Assembly (NCBI RefSeq): GCF_000196795.1
Contig: NC_014259.1
Span: 1,054,001 to 1,118,000 of the forward strand
Direction: 5' to 3'
Source of the DNA: Acinetobacter oleivorans DR1
GTDB lineage: Bacteria > Pseudomonadota > Gammaproteobacteria > Pseudomonadales > Moraxellaceae
DNA length: 64,000 nt
The notes under the pieces are model-generated. The model was not told the DNA's origin, made no database searches, and saw nothing but the letters and a program-made list of their open reading frames with translations. The position numbers were made by a program, and so were the translations under genes. Positions 36,197-44,465 of the stretch are shown piece after piece (the stretch's first letter is position 1; each line of letters starts with the position of its first letter).

Positions 36197-36928
36197 TTAG
36201 ATGACTTGATACTGTAAACGAGCAAGTGCCTGAATATCCTGTAGCAATTTACGTTTGCTAAAAATCATGTTCCACGAACTACCACCGAGTTGTCGCCATA
36301 AATGGGCCATTTGTAAGCCAGTAAACAGACAAGCACGGATGCGGTTAGTATGGTTGGTATCTTTAAATGCTTCTGCATTACCACGAACGAGAATGCGAGG
36401 GTTAATCTGCCCAGCAGTATCAACATAAGTTTGAGCCAAATTGGCTAAAATGCTTGGGTGTAAGTAATTATTATCAAAAAAAGAAAGCTGTTTTAAAATC
36501 TTTTGCTGAGCTTTTTCAATAATTGCAACGTATTCAGGATTGCTATAGACCTTCTTTTCTAATTGCAAAAGAGACATCGCATATGACATTGGAAGCTTGG
36601 CAGTGCCCATTTTTGGAAGGCGAGATTTAGGCATGTTTGTAAAAGGTTGAGTAATACAATTTTCGAGGGTTTTAAGCCCCAAAGAAATATCTGCCAACTG
36701 ATTAAAAAAATCTAATGTTTGAACACCATTGTTGACTGTAGGGCGAATATTTAAACTCGCTTTGATTAACAGCTCAAAATAGAAGTTACCACTTTCACCA
36801 ATACTCTGCTGACCCGTTAAAGCTGTCATGTGCGTGAGCTGGGTAGCCTGAAATACCCCCGCCAAGGCAAGGGCACGGTTTTGGCGAACATTCAAGGCTT
36901 GTGATTGTTGAAATGGTAACTCCACCAT
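36197..36928 (-). CDS. hflD: High frequency lysogenization protein HflD homolog
   Basis: This helical protein of about 243 residues follows HflD/YcfC: QNRALALAGVFQATQLTHMTA at the start and the C-terminal NRIRACLFTGLQMAHLWRQLGG with LLQDIQALARLQ. In E. coli HflD interacts with phage lambda CII; its housekeeping role is unclear. The start at 36928 (VELPFQQ) has AAGGG 10 bases upstream; the frame extends to 36985 but that would run deep into mnmA. It is about 30 residues longer than the E. coli protein. It lies 13 bp after mnmA. Confidence 0.87.
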   Translation of the reverse strand: MVELPFQQSQALNVRQNRALALAGVFQATQLTHMTALTGQQSIGESGNFYFELLIKASLNIRPTVNNGVQTLDFFNQLADISLGLKTLENCITQPFTNMPKSRLPKMGTAKLPMSYAMSLLQLEKKVYSNPEYVAIIEKAQQKILKQLSFFDNNYLHPSILANLAQTYVDTAGQINPRILVRGNAEAFKDTNHTNRIRACLFTGLQMAHLWRQLGGSSWNMIFSKRKLLQDIQALARLQYQVI

Positions 36929-36941
36929 GTCATTCATTCCC

Positions 36942-38075
36942 TTAAATAAAATTTGGTGTAGGGGCATTTGTATGGTGAATGACACCCCCGCCTAAGCAAA
37001 CTTCATCTGAATAAAATACAACGCTTTGACCCGGTGTAACAGCACGCTGAGGTTCATCAAACTCAACTCGTACACCGTGTTCACTATTTTCATCAATAAA
37101 AACTGTACATGCCTGATCAGGTTGGCGATAGCGTGTTTTAGCTGTACAGCGTAAACCTTCAACAGGAATATTCTGTTCACCAGCCACCCAGTCAATTGAC
37201 TCACTCCAAAGCTGTGTGCTTTGCATGAGGGGGTGTTCATGTCCCTGACCAATAACGAGGCGATTATTGGCAATATCTTTATGTAGTACGAACCATGCAC
37301 CTTCTGCTGCACCTTTCAAACCACCTAGACCAATTCCGCCACGTTGACCGAGCGTATAGTACATCAGACCGTGATGTTCACCAACTTCTTTACCTGTATC
37401 AAGTACAATTTTTCCAGGTTGAGCGGGCAAATATTGTTTAAGGAAGTCATTAAATCGACGTTCGCCAATAAAACAGATTCCTGTAGAGTCTTTTTTCTTG
37501 GCTGTAGCAAGATCAAGTTCTTCAGCAATTCTGCGGACTTCTGGTTTTTCAATCTCACCTACTGGAAATAGGGTCTTGTTAATTTCTTTACCATGCACAG
37601 CATGCAAGAAATAAGTTTGGTCTTTGTTATTGTCTACACCACGTAATAACGGTGCGTATGCTTCACCTTTCGAGTTGTATGCAGTTTCACCACGGCGAGC
37701 ATAATGACCAGTCGCGATAAAGTCTGCACCTAAAGTCATGGCATGATCTAAAAATGCACGGAACTTAATTTCTTTATTACATAAAATATCTGGGTTTGGG
37801 GTGCGTCCAGCTGCATATTCAGCTAAGAAAAGTTCAAACACACGGTCCCAATATTCCATAGCAAAGTTTGCTGTGTGGAGTTTAATACCGATTTTATCTG
37901 CTACTGCTTGAGCATCGGCTAAATCTTCCATTGCCGTACAGTATTCCGTGCCGTCGTCTTCCTCCCAGTTCTTCATGAAAAGACCTTCAACTTGATATCC
38001 TTGTTGAAGTAAAAGTGCTGCAGAAACAGAAGAGTCTACACCACCAGACATACCGACGATGACACGTTGTTGCAT
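36942..38075 (-). CDS. mnmA: tRNA 2-thiouridylase MnmA
   Basis: This 377-residue enzyme puts sulphur on U34 of tRNAs for Lys, Glu and Gln. It has the PP-loop VGMSGGVDSSVSA at the N terminus, the first active-site cysteine in PDILCNKEIKF, the second in DSTGICFIGERRF, and the FATGHYARR motif. The start at 38075 (MQQRVIVG) is chosen because the family starts there; four more codons are available upstream to 38087, overlapping nudJ. It lies between nudJ and hflD in a conserved operon. Confidence 0.95.
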   Translation of the reverse strand: MQQRVIVGMSGGVDSSVSAALLLQQGYQVEGLFMKNWEEDDGTEYCTAMEDLADAQAVADKIGIKLHTANFAMEYWDRVFELFLAEYAAGRTPNPDILCNKEIKFRAFLDHAMTLGADFIATGHYARRGETAYNSKGEAYAPLLRGVDNNKDQTYFLHAVHGKEINKTLFPVGEIEKPEVRRIAEELDLATAKKKDSTGICFIGERRFNDFLKQYLPAQPGKIVLDTGKEVGEHHGLMYYTLGQRGGIGLGGLKGAAEGAWFVLHKDIANNRLVIGQGHEHPLMQSTQLWSESIDWVAGEQNIPVEGLRCTAKTRYRQPDQACTVFIDENSEHGVRVEFDEPQRAVTPGQSVVFYSDEVCLGGGVIHHTNAPTPNFI

Positions 38076-38079
38076 AGGA

Positions 38080-38568
38080 CTAGGCATCCAAATGAGAAGT
38101 TAATGAGGGAGAGAAAGGGTGCTCATAAATAAGCGATAAAGGATAATGGTGACCTTTCATGGCATCTTCAACTGCTTTGAGTACGAGTGGACTACGAGCA
38201 CGAGCAGATTCTTTGAGCTCATCTGGTGTCATCCATACAGCAGCTACAATACCAGTATCGAGTTGAGGATTATTTTCAACTTGAGTCACATGTGCTAGAA
38301 AACAAAAGCGGTAATAGGTGCGATCCGGAAACATGGGCGGGGTATATGTATAAATACCAAGCAAGGCATCAATTTCAACATGATGACCTGTTTCTTCAAG
38401 TGTTTCTCGAATGGCTGCTTGAGTTAATGACTCACCGCATTCCACATGACCAGCAGGTTGGTTAAATACTGTGTGTACAAAACCCTCGCTATGTTCTTCA
38501 ACAAAAAGATAGCGTCCGTCTTTTTCTACGACTGTAGCAACAGTGACATGAGGAGTCCATGCGGCCAT
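38080..38568 (-). CDS. nudJ: Nudix hydrolase NudJ-like
   Basis: This 162-residue protein has a Nudix box at about residues 39-61, GHVECGESLTQAAIRETLEETG, given here as the motif G-x5-E-x7-REUxEExG. NudJ of E. coli hydrolyses nucleoside triphosphates and HMP pyrophosphate. Its place directly before mnmA-hflD-purB is the same as in E. coli, which supports the name. The stop codon lies 4 bp before the chosen mnmA start. It begins the operon; the ATG follows a run of A residues with weak ribosome binding. Confidence 0.85.
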   Translation of the reverse strand: MAAWTPHVTVATVVEKDGRYLFVEEHSEGFVHTVFNQPAGHVECGESLTQAAIRETLEETGHHVEIDALLGIYTYTPPMFPDRTYYRFCFLAHVTQVENNPQLDTGIVAAVWMTPDELKESARARSPLVLKAVEDAMKGHHYPLSLIYEHPFSPSLTSHLDA

Positions 38569-38635
38569 AAAAAAGCACCATGATTTAAAAGACGTATGAT
38601 ACGAAATTTAGGGGTTTTTGGCTATGGTGATCTGC

Positions 38636-38673
38636 TAAACGATATGAGCAATACTACAAAACCATATCGTTTA
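38636..38673. repeat. 11-bp inverted repeat downstream of the gamma carbonic anhydrase-like gene
   Basis: TAAACGATATG (38636-38646) and CATATCGTTTA (38663-38673) are perfect inverse copies with 16 bases between. It lies 40 bp after the stop of the minus-strand gene and upstream of nudJ. On the plus strand it is followed by A residues; no clear T-run follows on the minus strand, so a terminator role is uncertain. Confidence 0.55.
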
Positions 38674-38712
38674 AAAAATCAGAATTTTATTGCTGATATT
38701 TCATAGAGCTAA

Positions 38713-39264
38713 TTAATCTTGCTCTGTTTGAGCCGCTTTATGATTATTTTGTACTTTTACATAATGTCTTGCCGAATAAGGAAGAAACGCTAATTCTTTT
38801 TCGGTTAGTGGTCGCACTTGTTGTACAGGGCTTCCTACATATAGATAACCACTTTTTAAGACTTTACGTGGTGGAACTAAACTTCCTGCACCAATCATTA
38901 CATCATCTTCAATAATCACATCATCTAAAATAACAGTATTGATTCCGATTAAAACTCGGTTGCCAATGGTACAGCCATGCAAAGTCACATGATGTCCAAC
39001 TGTCACATCTTCACCAATAATAAGAGGTGAGCCATTAGGTTTTGCATCATTTTTATGGCTAACGTGCAACATACAATGGTCTTGTACATTACTGTTTTTA
39101 CCAATTTGAATACTATTTACGTCACCACGAATGACGGCAAAAGGCCAGACAGAAACATTTTCAGCTAAGCTAACTTCACCGACTACAATAGCCATGTCAT
39201 CAACATAACATGTTGTATCAACTTGAGGACGGTGTTCAAGATAAGGACGTATGTTCTTTGCCAT
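38713..39264 (-). CDS. Gamma carbonic anhydrase family protein (YrdA/PaaY-like)
   Basis: This left-handed beta-helix protein of about 183 residues has hexapeptide repeats (IIEDDVMIGAGSLVPP) and the three metal-ligand histidines in HCMLHVSHK, and GHHVTLHGC. The Arg of VIRGDVNSIQIG is also typical. Family members are zinc or iron enzymes, often thioesterases or of unknown activity; genuine carbonic anhydrase activity is not assured. I place the start at 39264 (AKNIRPYLE). The additional 16 residues of the open frame up to 39312 are hydrophobic and lie against the dacC terminator. Confidence 0.85.
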   Translation of the reverse strand: MAKNIRPYLEHRPQVDTTCYVDDMAIVVGEVSLAENVSVWPFAVIRGDVNSIQIGKNSNVQDHCMLHVSHKNDAKPNGSPLIIGEDVTVGHHVTLHGCTIGNRVLIGINTVILDDVIIEDDVMIGAGSLVPPRKVLKSGYLYVGSPVQQVRPLTEKELAFLPYSARHYVKVQNNHKAAQTEQD

Positions 39265-39301
39265 GAGTAGTATCAAAATAAAATTTAGAAGAATTATAAA
39301 A

Positions 39302-39336
39302 TAAAAAAGCACTCAGGCTAAATAGCATGAGTGCTT
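39302..39336 (-). terminator. Rho-independent terminator after dacC
   Basis: On the minus strand, AAGCACTCA, 12-base loop, TGAGTGCTTTTTTAT, 19 bp after the dacC stop codon. Confidence 0.85.
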
Positions 39337-39354
39337 AATTCAACTATTCAAAAA

Positions 39355-40503
39355 TTAGAATAAGTTGCTGAAGAATTGTTTAACATGGTCGATTAAGCGT
39401 GCAAAGAATCCTGCTTCTTCAACTGGTTTTAATGCAACTAATGGCTTTTCAGCAATTACTTTGCCGTCAAGGCTAGCAACAAGTTTGCCCACAACTTGGC
39501 CTTTTTGAAGCGGTGCATTTAAGTTAGGTTGAACAACTAACTGTGTTTTAATACCGTTAGCTTTGCCTTTAGGCATAGTCACACTAAAGTTTTCAGCCAG
39601 ACCAATTTGAACTTCATCTTCTTTACCAAACCATACTTTTGCTTTTGCAAGAACTTGATTGGCTGGTTGAATATTTGCAGTTTCAAAGTTTGCAAAGCCC
39701 CAAGACAATAATGTACGTGTTTGGTTAGCACGTTCATTTACGCTATCCGTTCCGAAAATAACGGAAATGAGACGCATCGGACCACGTTTGCTTGAAGTTG
39801 TTAAGCAGTAACCCGCTTCATCTGTATGACCTGTTTTTAAACCATCTACGCTTGGGTCTGTGTAAAGCAAGGCATTACGGTTACCTTGTTTAATACCGTT
39901 AAACGTAAATTCTTTTTCAGAGTAGATTGGGTAATATCTTGAGCTGTCTTTAATAATATGTTGCGCTAAAACAGCCATATCTTTAGCTGTTGAATAATGA
40001 CCTTCTGCCGGTAAACCAGTTGAGTTAATGAACTGGGTATTTGTCATACCGATACGTTTTGCTTCCTGATTCATCATGTGAGCAAACGTGCCTTCATTTC
40101 CGGCAATATGTTCAGCCATTGCTTTTGATGCATCATTACCTGATTGGATAATGATACCGCGAAGCATTTCTAGAACAGTTGCTGTACCATTTAAAGGAAC
40201 ATACATACATGATTCAGAGCTGCTTCCTTTACACCATGCAGACTCGTTCATACGAACCTGCTCATTTTCAGTCAGTTCACCTTTTAATAATTTTTGTTCA
40301 ATGATGTAGCTTGTCATCATTTTTGTCATTGAAGCAGGTGCAAGCTTTTCGTTTTCATTTTTAGAAGCGAGAATTTGTCCTGTCTCATAATCCATTAATA
40401 CATAAGACTTATTATTTAATTCTGGCGGAGCTGATAAGACAGTTGCTGCATAAGAAAAACTTGGTAAGAGGAGGAGTGCAGCAATAGCGCTTTTTCGAGT
40501 CAT
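39355..40503 (-). CDS. dacC: D-alanyl-D-alanine carboxypeptidase (PBP5/6 type) DacC
   Basis: This periplasmic penicillin-binding protein of about 382 residues trims the terminal D-alanine of peptidoglycan stem peptides. It has a signal peptide (TRKSAIAALLLLPSFSYAA), the catalytic SxxK in APASMTKMM, SGN in QSGNDASKA and KTG in GLKTGHTDEAG. The C-terminal amphipathic helix (FFARLIDHVKQFFSNLF) anchors it to the inner membrane. The start at 40503 is chosen because the longer frame begins inside the upstream terminator hairpin. Confidence 0.93.
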   Translation of the reverse strand: MTRKSAIAALLLLPSFSYAATVLSAPPELNNKSYVLMDYETGQILASKNENEKLAPASMTKMMTSYIIEQKLLKGELTENEQVRMNESAWCKGSSSESCMYVPLNGTATVLEMLRGIIIQSGNDASKAMAEHIAGNEGTFAHMMNQEAKRIGMTNTQFINSTGLPAEGHYSTAKDMAVLAQHIIKDSSRYYPIYSEKEFTFNGIKQGNRNALLYTDPSVDGLKTGHTDEAGYCLTTSSKRGPMRLISVIFGTDSVNERANQTRTLLSWGFANFETANIQPANQVLAKAKVWFGKEDEVQIGLAENFSVTMPKGKANGIKTQLVVQPNLNAPLQKGQVVGKLVASLDGKVIAEKPLVALKPVEEAGFFARLIDHVKQFFSNLF

Positions 40504-40561
40504 TCTAGGTAATTCCAATATCTTGTATGAAGCAGAAGAACCTAGCATTTTAGGATAAAGC

Positions 40562-40594
40562 AAAGCCGACTTCTATGGGGGAAGTCGGCTTTTT
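40562..40594 (-). terminator. Hairpin terminator between the small secreted protein gene and dacC
   Basis: AAAGCCGACTTC, short loop, GAAGTCGGCTTT form a strong stem with A and T flanks, 36 bp after the stop of the minus-strand gene at 40630. Confidence 0.85.
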
Positions 40595-40629
40595 CAAACA
40601 GTATTGTAACTCAAGAGTTTTTTACTAAT

Positions 40630-41046
40630 TTAGTTTTGCGATTGATAAGCTTTCACGTCTTGACAAACTAATGTGTTTTGCTCGTTACCAGCAGCTTTTG
40701 CATCATTACGCGCTTCTTTTAGGACTTTCTTGAAACTTTTGTCTTTAGCACGTTTCTCTAAAGCTGCAACTGGATCGGCTTCATTTGGCAAATAGTCTTT
40801 TACTAAACGTTCATAACCTTGAGCAAAATCAGCATCTTTTTTGCCAATAAGGCTTGGGCAAATTTCAGAAAGTACTTGAATTGCAGCTAATTCTTCAGGA
40901 GTTATAGTTTGCTGTGGAGTTACTTCAACAACATTTTCATTTTCGGTTTTCTTTTCAGCTGTTTTCTTCTTATCAGCAGCAAAACCAACTGTTGCCATGC
41001 TCATAAGTAAAACCAAAGAGAGCGATTGAACTAAGCTTTTCTTCAT
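40630..41046 (-). CDS. Small secreted protein, MCR_0457-like family, copy 1
   Basis: This protein of about 138 residues has a signal peptide (KKSLVQSLSLVLLMSMATVGFA) and a Lys/Glu-rich linker. Its helical core has two cysteines: AAIQVLSEICPSLIG and NTLVCQDVKAYQ. A disulphide between them is likely in the periplasm. The next upstream gene encodes a diverged paralog with the same two cysteines and FKxxLxEARxxxK pattern. I know this family only as uncharacterised proteins of Acinetobacter and Moraxella; no function is proposed. The start can be at 41046 or 41052 (two more codons). Confidence 0.7.
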   Translation of the reverse strand: MKKSLVQSLSLVLLMSMATVGFAADKKKTAEKKTENENVVEVTPQQTITPEELAAIQVLSEICPSLIGKKDADFAQGYERLVKDYLPNEADPVAALEKRAKDKSFKKVLKEARNDAKAAGNEQNTLVCQDVKAYQSQN

Positions 41047-41204
41047 AAACATCGATAACCCAAAATAAAATTTTTAAATATGTCGATAGCTTAACCAATT
41101 TACAGGTTAAAAAAATGGAAAAAATGTATTGTTATGTTGGTTTTCTGCTTAATAACAAGCAGAAAACCTCAGTAAATAAACTTCTACCCTAAACGAGCAA
41201 AAAC

Positions 41205-41576
41205 CTATTCTTTATAGTTGACGATCTCTTCACAGAGTTCGTGTTGCTCATGATGGTCCATTTGTTTTGAAGCTTGACGTGCTTCATTTAACAGGGTTTT
41301 AAACTCTGCATCATTTTGTAGAGCAGAGAGGGTAATTGATTTATTCGAATACCCTTGAAGATACGTTGTGATAATTTTTTGAGTATTTGACTCAAGTTTT
41401 TTATTTGTCCCTACGAAAGCTGGACAAATTTCCTGTAAGACTTGCGTTGCCGCAATATCATCTTTAATTAAGCTATCAGCTTCTTGTGTTGAGATATCCT
41501 CATCTGCAAAAACCGCTTGCGTACACAATGTGATACTGATCCCCAATACCTGAAAAAAAGGAGCAAAAGTTTTCAT
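41205..41576 (-). CDS. Small secreted protein, MCR_0457-like family, copy 2
   Basis: This 123-residue paralog of the downstream gene has a signal peptide (KTFAPFFQVLGISITLCTQAVFA) and the shared core ATQVLQEICPAFVG ... FKTLLNEARQASK ... LCEEIVNYKE, including both cysteines. It lacks the Lys/Glu-rich linker of copy 1. It is divergent from surE. The two copies look like an old tandem duplication. Function is unknown. Confidence 0.7.
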   Translation of the reverse strand: MKTFAPFFQVLGISITLCTQAVFADEDISTQEADSLIKDDIAATQVLQEICPAFVGTNKKLESNTQKIITTYLQGYSNKSITLSALQNDAEFKTLLNEARQASKQMDHHEQHELCEEIVNYKE

Positions 41577-41677
41577 TTTTTCACAATTTTATAATGCTAT
41601 GGAGGCATAAATATATATAATTCAACAAATAATTCAATTGTGAAAACCTTTAGGTTTATTTGTAGAGAAAGATTTTA

Positions 41678-42448
41678 GTGAATATTTTAATAGCGAATGA
41701 TGACGGTGTTTTTGCGCCAGGTATACAGGCTTTAGCTGAAGCATTAAAACCGCTTGGACGTGTGGTTGTGGTTGCACCAGAAAGTGAAAGAAGTGGTTTT
41801 TCAAGTGCATTAACACTAGATCGACCATTGCGCCCAATTCAAATTGCCGAAGATGTATGGGCTGTGAATGGTACGCCAGCAGATTGTGTGTATTTGTCTA
41901 TGAATGGTTTGTTTGATTTCGAATTTGACTTAGTCGTAAGTGGAATCAATAGTGGCGCTAATTTAGGTGATGATGTTTTATATTCTGGAACAGTCGGTGC
42001 TGCATTTGAAGGACGTTTAATGAAGCAACCTGCAATTGCTGTTTCTTTAGCTGGTCCTGATGTACGCGCTTATAATGTTAAAGAAGATTATGCTCAGGCT
42101 GCACAGTGGGTACATGATTTTATTGCAAGCGGATTGCCAGCTTTGCCTCCGCGACACATCTTTAATATCAATATTCCTGATGTACCGAAGTTAAAAGGAG
42201 CACAAATTACGTATCAGGGACGCCGTGCTCAATCTAAACCTATTACCAGCCATGTCGACCCAAGAGGACGCCAAGTTTACTGGATTGGATTAGCAGGCGA
42301 GGCGGTTACAGATCCTGAGCGTGTTTCAAGCCAGATTCAATCGGATTTCTTTGCGGTAGCAAACGGTTATGTCAGTGTTACACCTATTCAAATGGATGCT
42401 ACAAATTACGCCGTTTTAGAAGACCTTCAGGTCAGTTTGAGTCAATAA
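41678..42448 (+). CDS. surE: 5'/3'-nucleotidase SurE
   Basis: This 256-residue metal-dependent nucleotidase and exopolyphosphatase acts on 5' and 3' nucleoside monophosphates. It has the metal-binding NILIANDDGVFAPGI at the N terminus, the ERSGFSSALTL loop, VNGTPADCVYL and the SGINSGANLGDDVLYSGTV segment. It uses a GTG start after agagaaag. Its partner downstream is an NlpD-like lipoprotein, which recalls the enterobacterial order surE-pcm-nlpD-rpoS with pcm and rpoS missing. Confidence 0.95.
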   Translation: MNILIANDDGVFAPGIQALAEALKPLGRVVVVAPESERSGFSSALTLDRPLRPIQIAEDVWAVNGTPADCVYLSMNGLFDFEFDLVVSGINSGANLGDDVLYSGTVGAAFEGRLMKQPAIAVSLAGPDVRAYNVKEDYAQAAQWVHDFIASGLPALPPRHIFNINIPDVPKLKGAQITYQGRRAQSKPITSHVDPRGRQVYWIGLAGEAVTDPERVSSQIQSDFFAVANGYVSVTPIQMDATNYAVLEDLQVSLSQ

Positions 42449-42481
42449 TTGAGCTCGAATGTTATAACTTTGTGAATAAAG

Positions 42482-42515
42482 AAAAAGAGGAACGTGTTTC
42501 CTCTTACTTTTTTGG
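42482..42515 (+). terminator. Rho-independent terminator after surE
   Basis: AAGAGGAA, loop cgtgt, TTCCTCTT followed by ACTTTTTT, 34 bp after the stop codon. Confidence 0.75.
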
Positions 42516-42559
42516 TACTCTTAGCCGAAATGATTTGTAGCATTTAGTGAGGGAGATCA

Positions 42560-43384
42560 ATGCATTTAATTGGGCAACAAAACAGAGTGCATATCCAAAA
42601 AGACAAAATAATGAAAATTATGTTGTTGTCTGTGGCTGTAGGTTTTACCGTAGCTATGGCAGGCTGTGCTTCTAAACCACAAATTAATAATAGTTCTCGC
42701 TATGCAATGGCTCCTAACTATTACACAGTTCGTTCAGGTGATACTTTAAGTGGTATCGCAATGCGTTATGGTCTGGACTATATCAGTATTGCCGAAATGA
42801 ATGATATTCCTGCGCCATATCGTATTTATGTCAATCAATCATTACGTTTGAAGAAAGGTTCTTCACCAAGAACAGTATCTACGCAAGTCATGGCACAACC
42901 TGAGCAAATCAAACGTCAAACCATTGCTCTACCAACCACACAACCAGTTACACCGGTAACTCAGCCGTCTACTGTACCGTCAACGAATACGACAGTGGCA
43001 TCAGTTGCACCAAATTCGAGCTTACGTTGGATAAAACCGACCAATGGACCAGTGATTCAAGGGTTTAATTTGGCAAATAATGTCAAAGGAATCCGTTATG
43101 GTGGAAATCAGGGTGACCCTATTTATGCCGCAGCTGATGGTCAAGTTGTCTATGCAGCTGATGGCTTAAAAGAATACGGAAATCTGGTTTTAATTAAGCA
43201 TATTGACGGATATATCAGTGCGTATGCCCACAATAGCAAGATGTTTGTAAAAAGCGGTGACAATATAACTGCTGGACAAAAAATTGCCGAAATGGGCTCT
43301 ACTGGTGCATCTCAAGTCATGCTCGAGTTCCAGATTCGTTTGGATGGAAAACCGATTAATCCTATAAATCTTTTACCAAAATAG
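42560..43384 (+). CDS. NlpD-like LysM/LytM lipoprotein
   Basis: This 274-residue lipoprotein has a 17-residue basic leader, a hydrophobic segment and a lipobox ending AMAGC (cysteine near 34). A LysM motif follows (YTVRSGDTLSGIAMRYGLDY, about 54-97), then a Thr/Pro/Gln-rich linker and a LytM/M23 domain (about 155-274). The zinc ligands of active M23 enzymes are missing: NVKGIRYGG replaces the H...D motif and VMLEFQIR replaces HxH. That is the state of E. coli NlpD, which activates an amidase rather than cutting peptidoglycan. A role in cell separation is inferred. The start has a strong aggga site 6-7 bases upstream. Confidence 0.82.
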   Translation: MHLIGQQNRVHIQKDKIMKIMLLSVAVGFTVAMAGCASKPQINNSSRYAMAPNYYTVRSGDTLSGIAMRYGLDYISIAEMNDIPAPYRIYVNQSLRLKKGSSPRTVSTQVMAQPEQIKRQTIALPTTQPVTPVTQPSTVPSTNTTVASVAPNSSLRWIKPTNGPVIQGFNLANNVKGIRYGGNQGDPIYAAADGQVVYAADGLKEYGNLVLIKHIDGYISAYAHNSKMFVKSGDNITAGQKIAEMGSTGASQVMLEFQIRLDGKPINPINLLPK

Positions 43385-43399
43385 CTAATGCAAAAAACT

Positions 43400-43486
43400 T
43401 AGGTTTCCTCGTATAATGTAATTGGTTGCTTTCATTACAACAATAAGCATTTTTTATAAATTTAAAATTAGATTCGAGGAAACCTA
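43400..43486 (+). promoter_or_regulatory. 12-bp inverted repeat flanking promoter and start codon of the LysR gene
   Basis: TAGGTTTCCTCG (43400-43411) recurs inverted as CGAGGAAACCTA (43475-43486). The right arm contains the ribosome site GAGGAAA and the A of the start codon. The left arm abuts a consensus -10 box TATAAT at 43412-43417. In a transcript that began further upstream, the arms would pair and hide the ribosome site; alternatively they are two protein sites 75 bp apart. Confidence 0.6.
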
Positions 43487-44415
43487 TGTTAGATCAGCTT
43501 CGTGCGATGGGTGTTTTCGCTTGTGTGGTTGAAAAAAGTTCATTTAGTGGTGCGGCACGTGAATTAGGAATTACAACAAGTGCGGTGAGTCAGCAGATAC
43601 GCTCGCTTGAGCATGAAATGGATGTAACTCTATTACATCGCTCTACTCGTAAACTTAGTTTGACAGAAGCCGGACAGGCTTTTTTTTCAAGCTGTCAAGA
43701 GATGTTGGCGGCGGCTGAAAGGGGAAAAATCAGAATTAATGAATTGAGGGATGACTTAATCGGGGATTTGCGTATTGCGACAACTCCTGATTTGGCAGTT
43801 CAACACCTCATTCCTGCATTATCTCACTGGATGTCGGCTCATCGCGGTTTATCTGTGCATTTCGAAGTTGGACATCGTTATATCGATTTAATTGAAGAGC
43901 GAATTGATATTGCGGTTCGCATGAGCTCTACTCCTGTAGAAGAGAGCAGCTCGATCATTCCGATGGCTTTTGTAGATCAAATTTTGATTGCTTCTCCTAG
44001 TTATCTGAATCAGTCTAGTCCAATTGTGCATCCTAATGATTTAAGAGATCATGAATTGTTGTCGATTAATGTCATGAATGACTCGCGCCATTTTAATTTT
44101 CAACATGTAAAAACAGGTGAAACGCTCAATATTGAAATGCAAAGCCGTTTGCAGAGTAATAATTTACAAGTTGCAAAAGCGTTATGTCAGCAAGGGCATG
44201 GTATTGCACGAATTTTATATTTAGATGCTCAGAAAGAACTAAAAAATGGTTCTTTGATTGAACTCATGCCAGATTGGAAATTACCAACGTTTACATTGTA
44301 TGCAGAGGTTGCCAAGCATGATCAACAACCAATGAAAATTCAACGTTGTGTTGAAGCACTTAAACAATATTTTAGCCAGTTAGCAGGAGGGCGAGCGATT
44401 CAAATCGTTCGTTAA
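43486..44415 (+). CDS. LysR family transcriptional regulator
   Basis: This 309-residue regulator has an N-terminal winged helix-turn-helix (SFSGAARELGITTSAVSQQIRSLE ... LLHRSTRKLSLTEAG, split here as motif) and a periplasmic-binding-like effector domain from about residue 90. It belongs to the broad group that resembles CrgA and DsdC-type proteins; no target or inducer can be assigned. It is a single gene between the NlpD-like gene and the Lon-like gene, with an unusual inverted repeat covering its own start region. Confidence 0.87.
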   Translation: MLDQLRAMGVFACVVEKSSFSGAARELGITTSAVSQQIRSLEHEMDVTLLHRSTRKLSLTEAGQAFFSSCQEMLAAAERGKIRINELRDDLIGDLRIATTPDLAVQHLIPALSHWMSAHRGLSVHFEVGHRYIDLIEERIDIAVRMSSTPVEESSSIIPMAFVDQILIASPSYLNQSSPIVHPNDLRDHELLSINVMNDSRHFNFQHVKTGETLNIEMQSRLQSNNLQVAKALCQQGHGIARILYLDAQKELKNGSLIELMPDWKLPTFTLYAEVAKHDQQPMKIQRCVEALKQYFSQLAGGRAIQIVR

Positions 44416-44432
44416 TTTTGCAAGTCTGAAAT

Positions 44433-44464
44433 AAAAAAGGCCTGTATTTTACAGGCCCTTTTTT
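44433..44464. terminator. Bidirectional terminator between LysR and Lon-like genes
   Basis: AAAAAAGGCCTGT, loop attt, ACAGGCC then a T-run, directly between two convergent stop codons. Confidence 0.9.
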
Positions 44465-44465
44465 A

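Noticed and set aside
39265..39312. N-terminal hydrophobic extension of the gamma carbonic anhydrase-like protein
   Set aside because: The added 16 residues lie in the spacer next to a terminator, and the family starts at the later methionine.
40504..40563. 20-residue extension of DacC
   Set aside because: It would begin inside the terminator hairpin and would displace the signal peptide from the N terminus.
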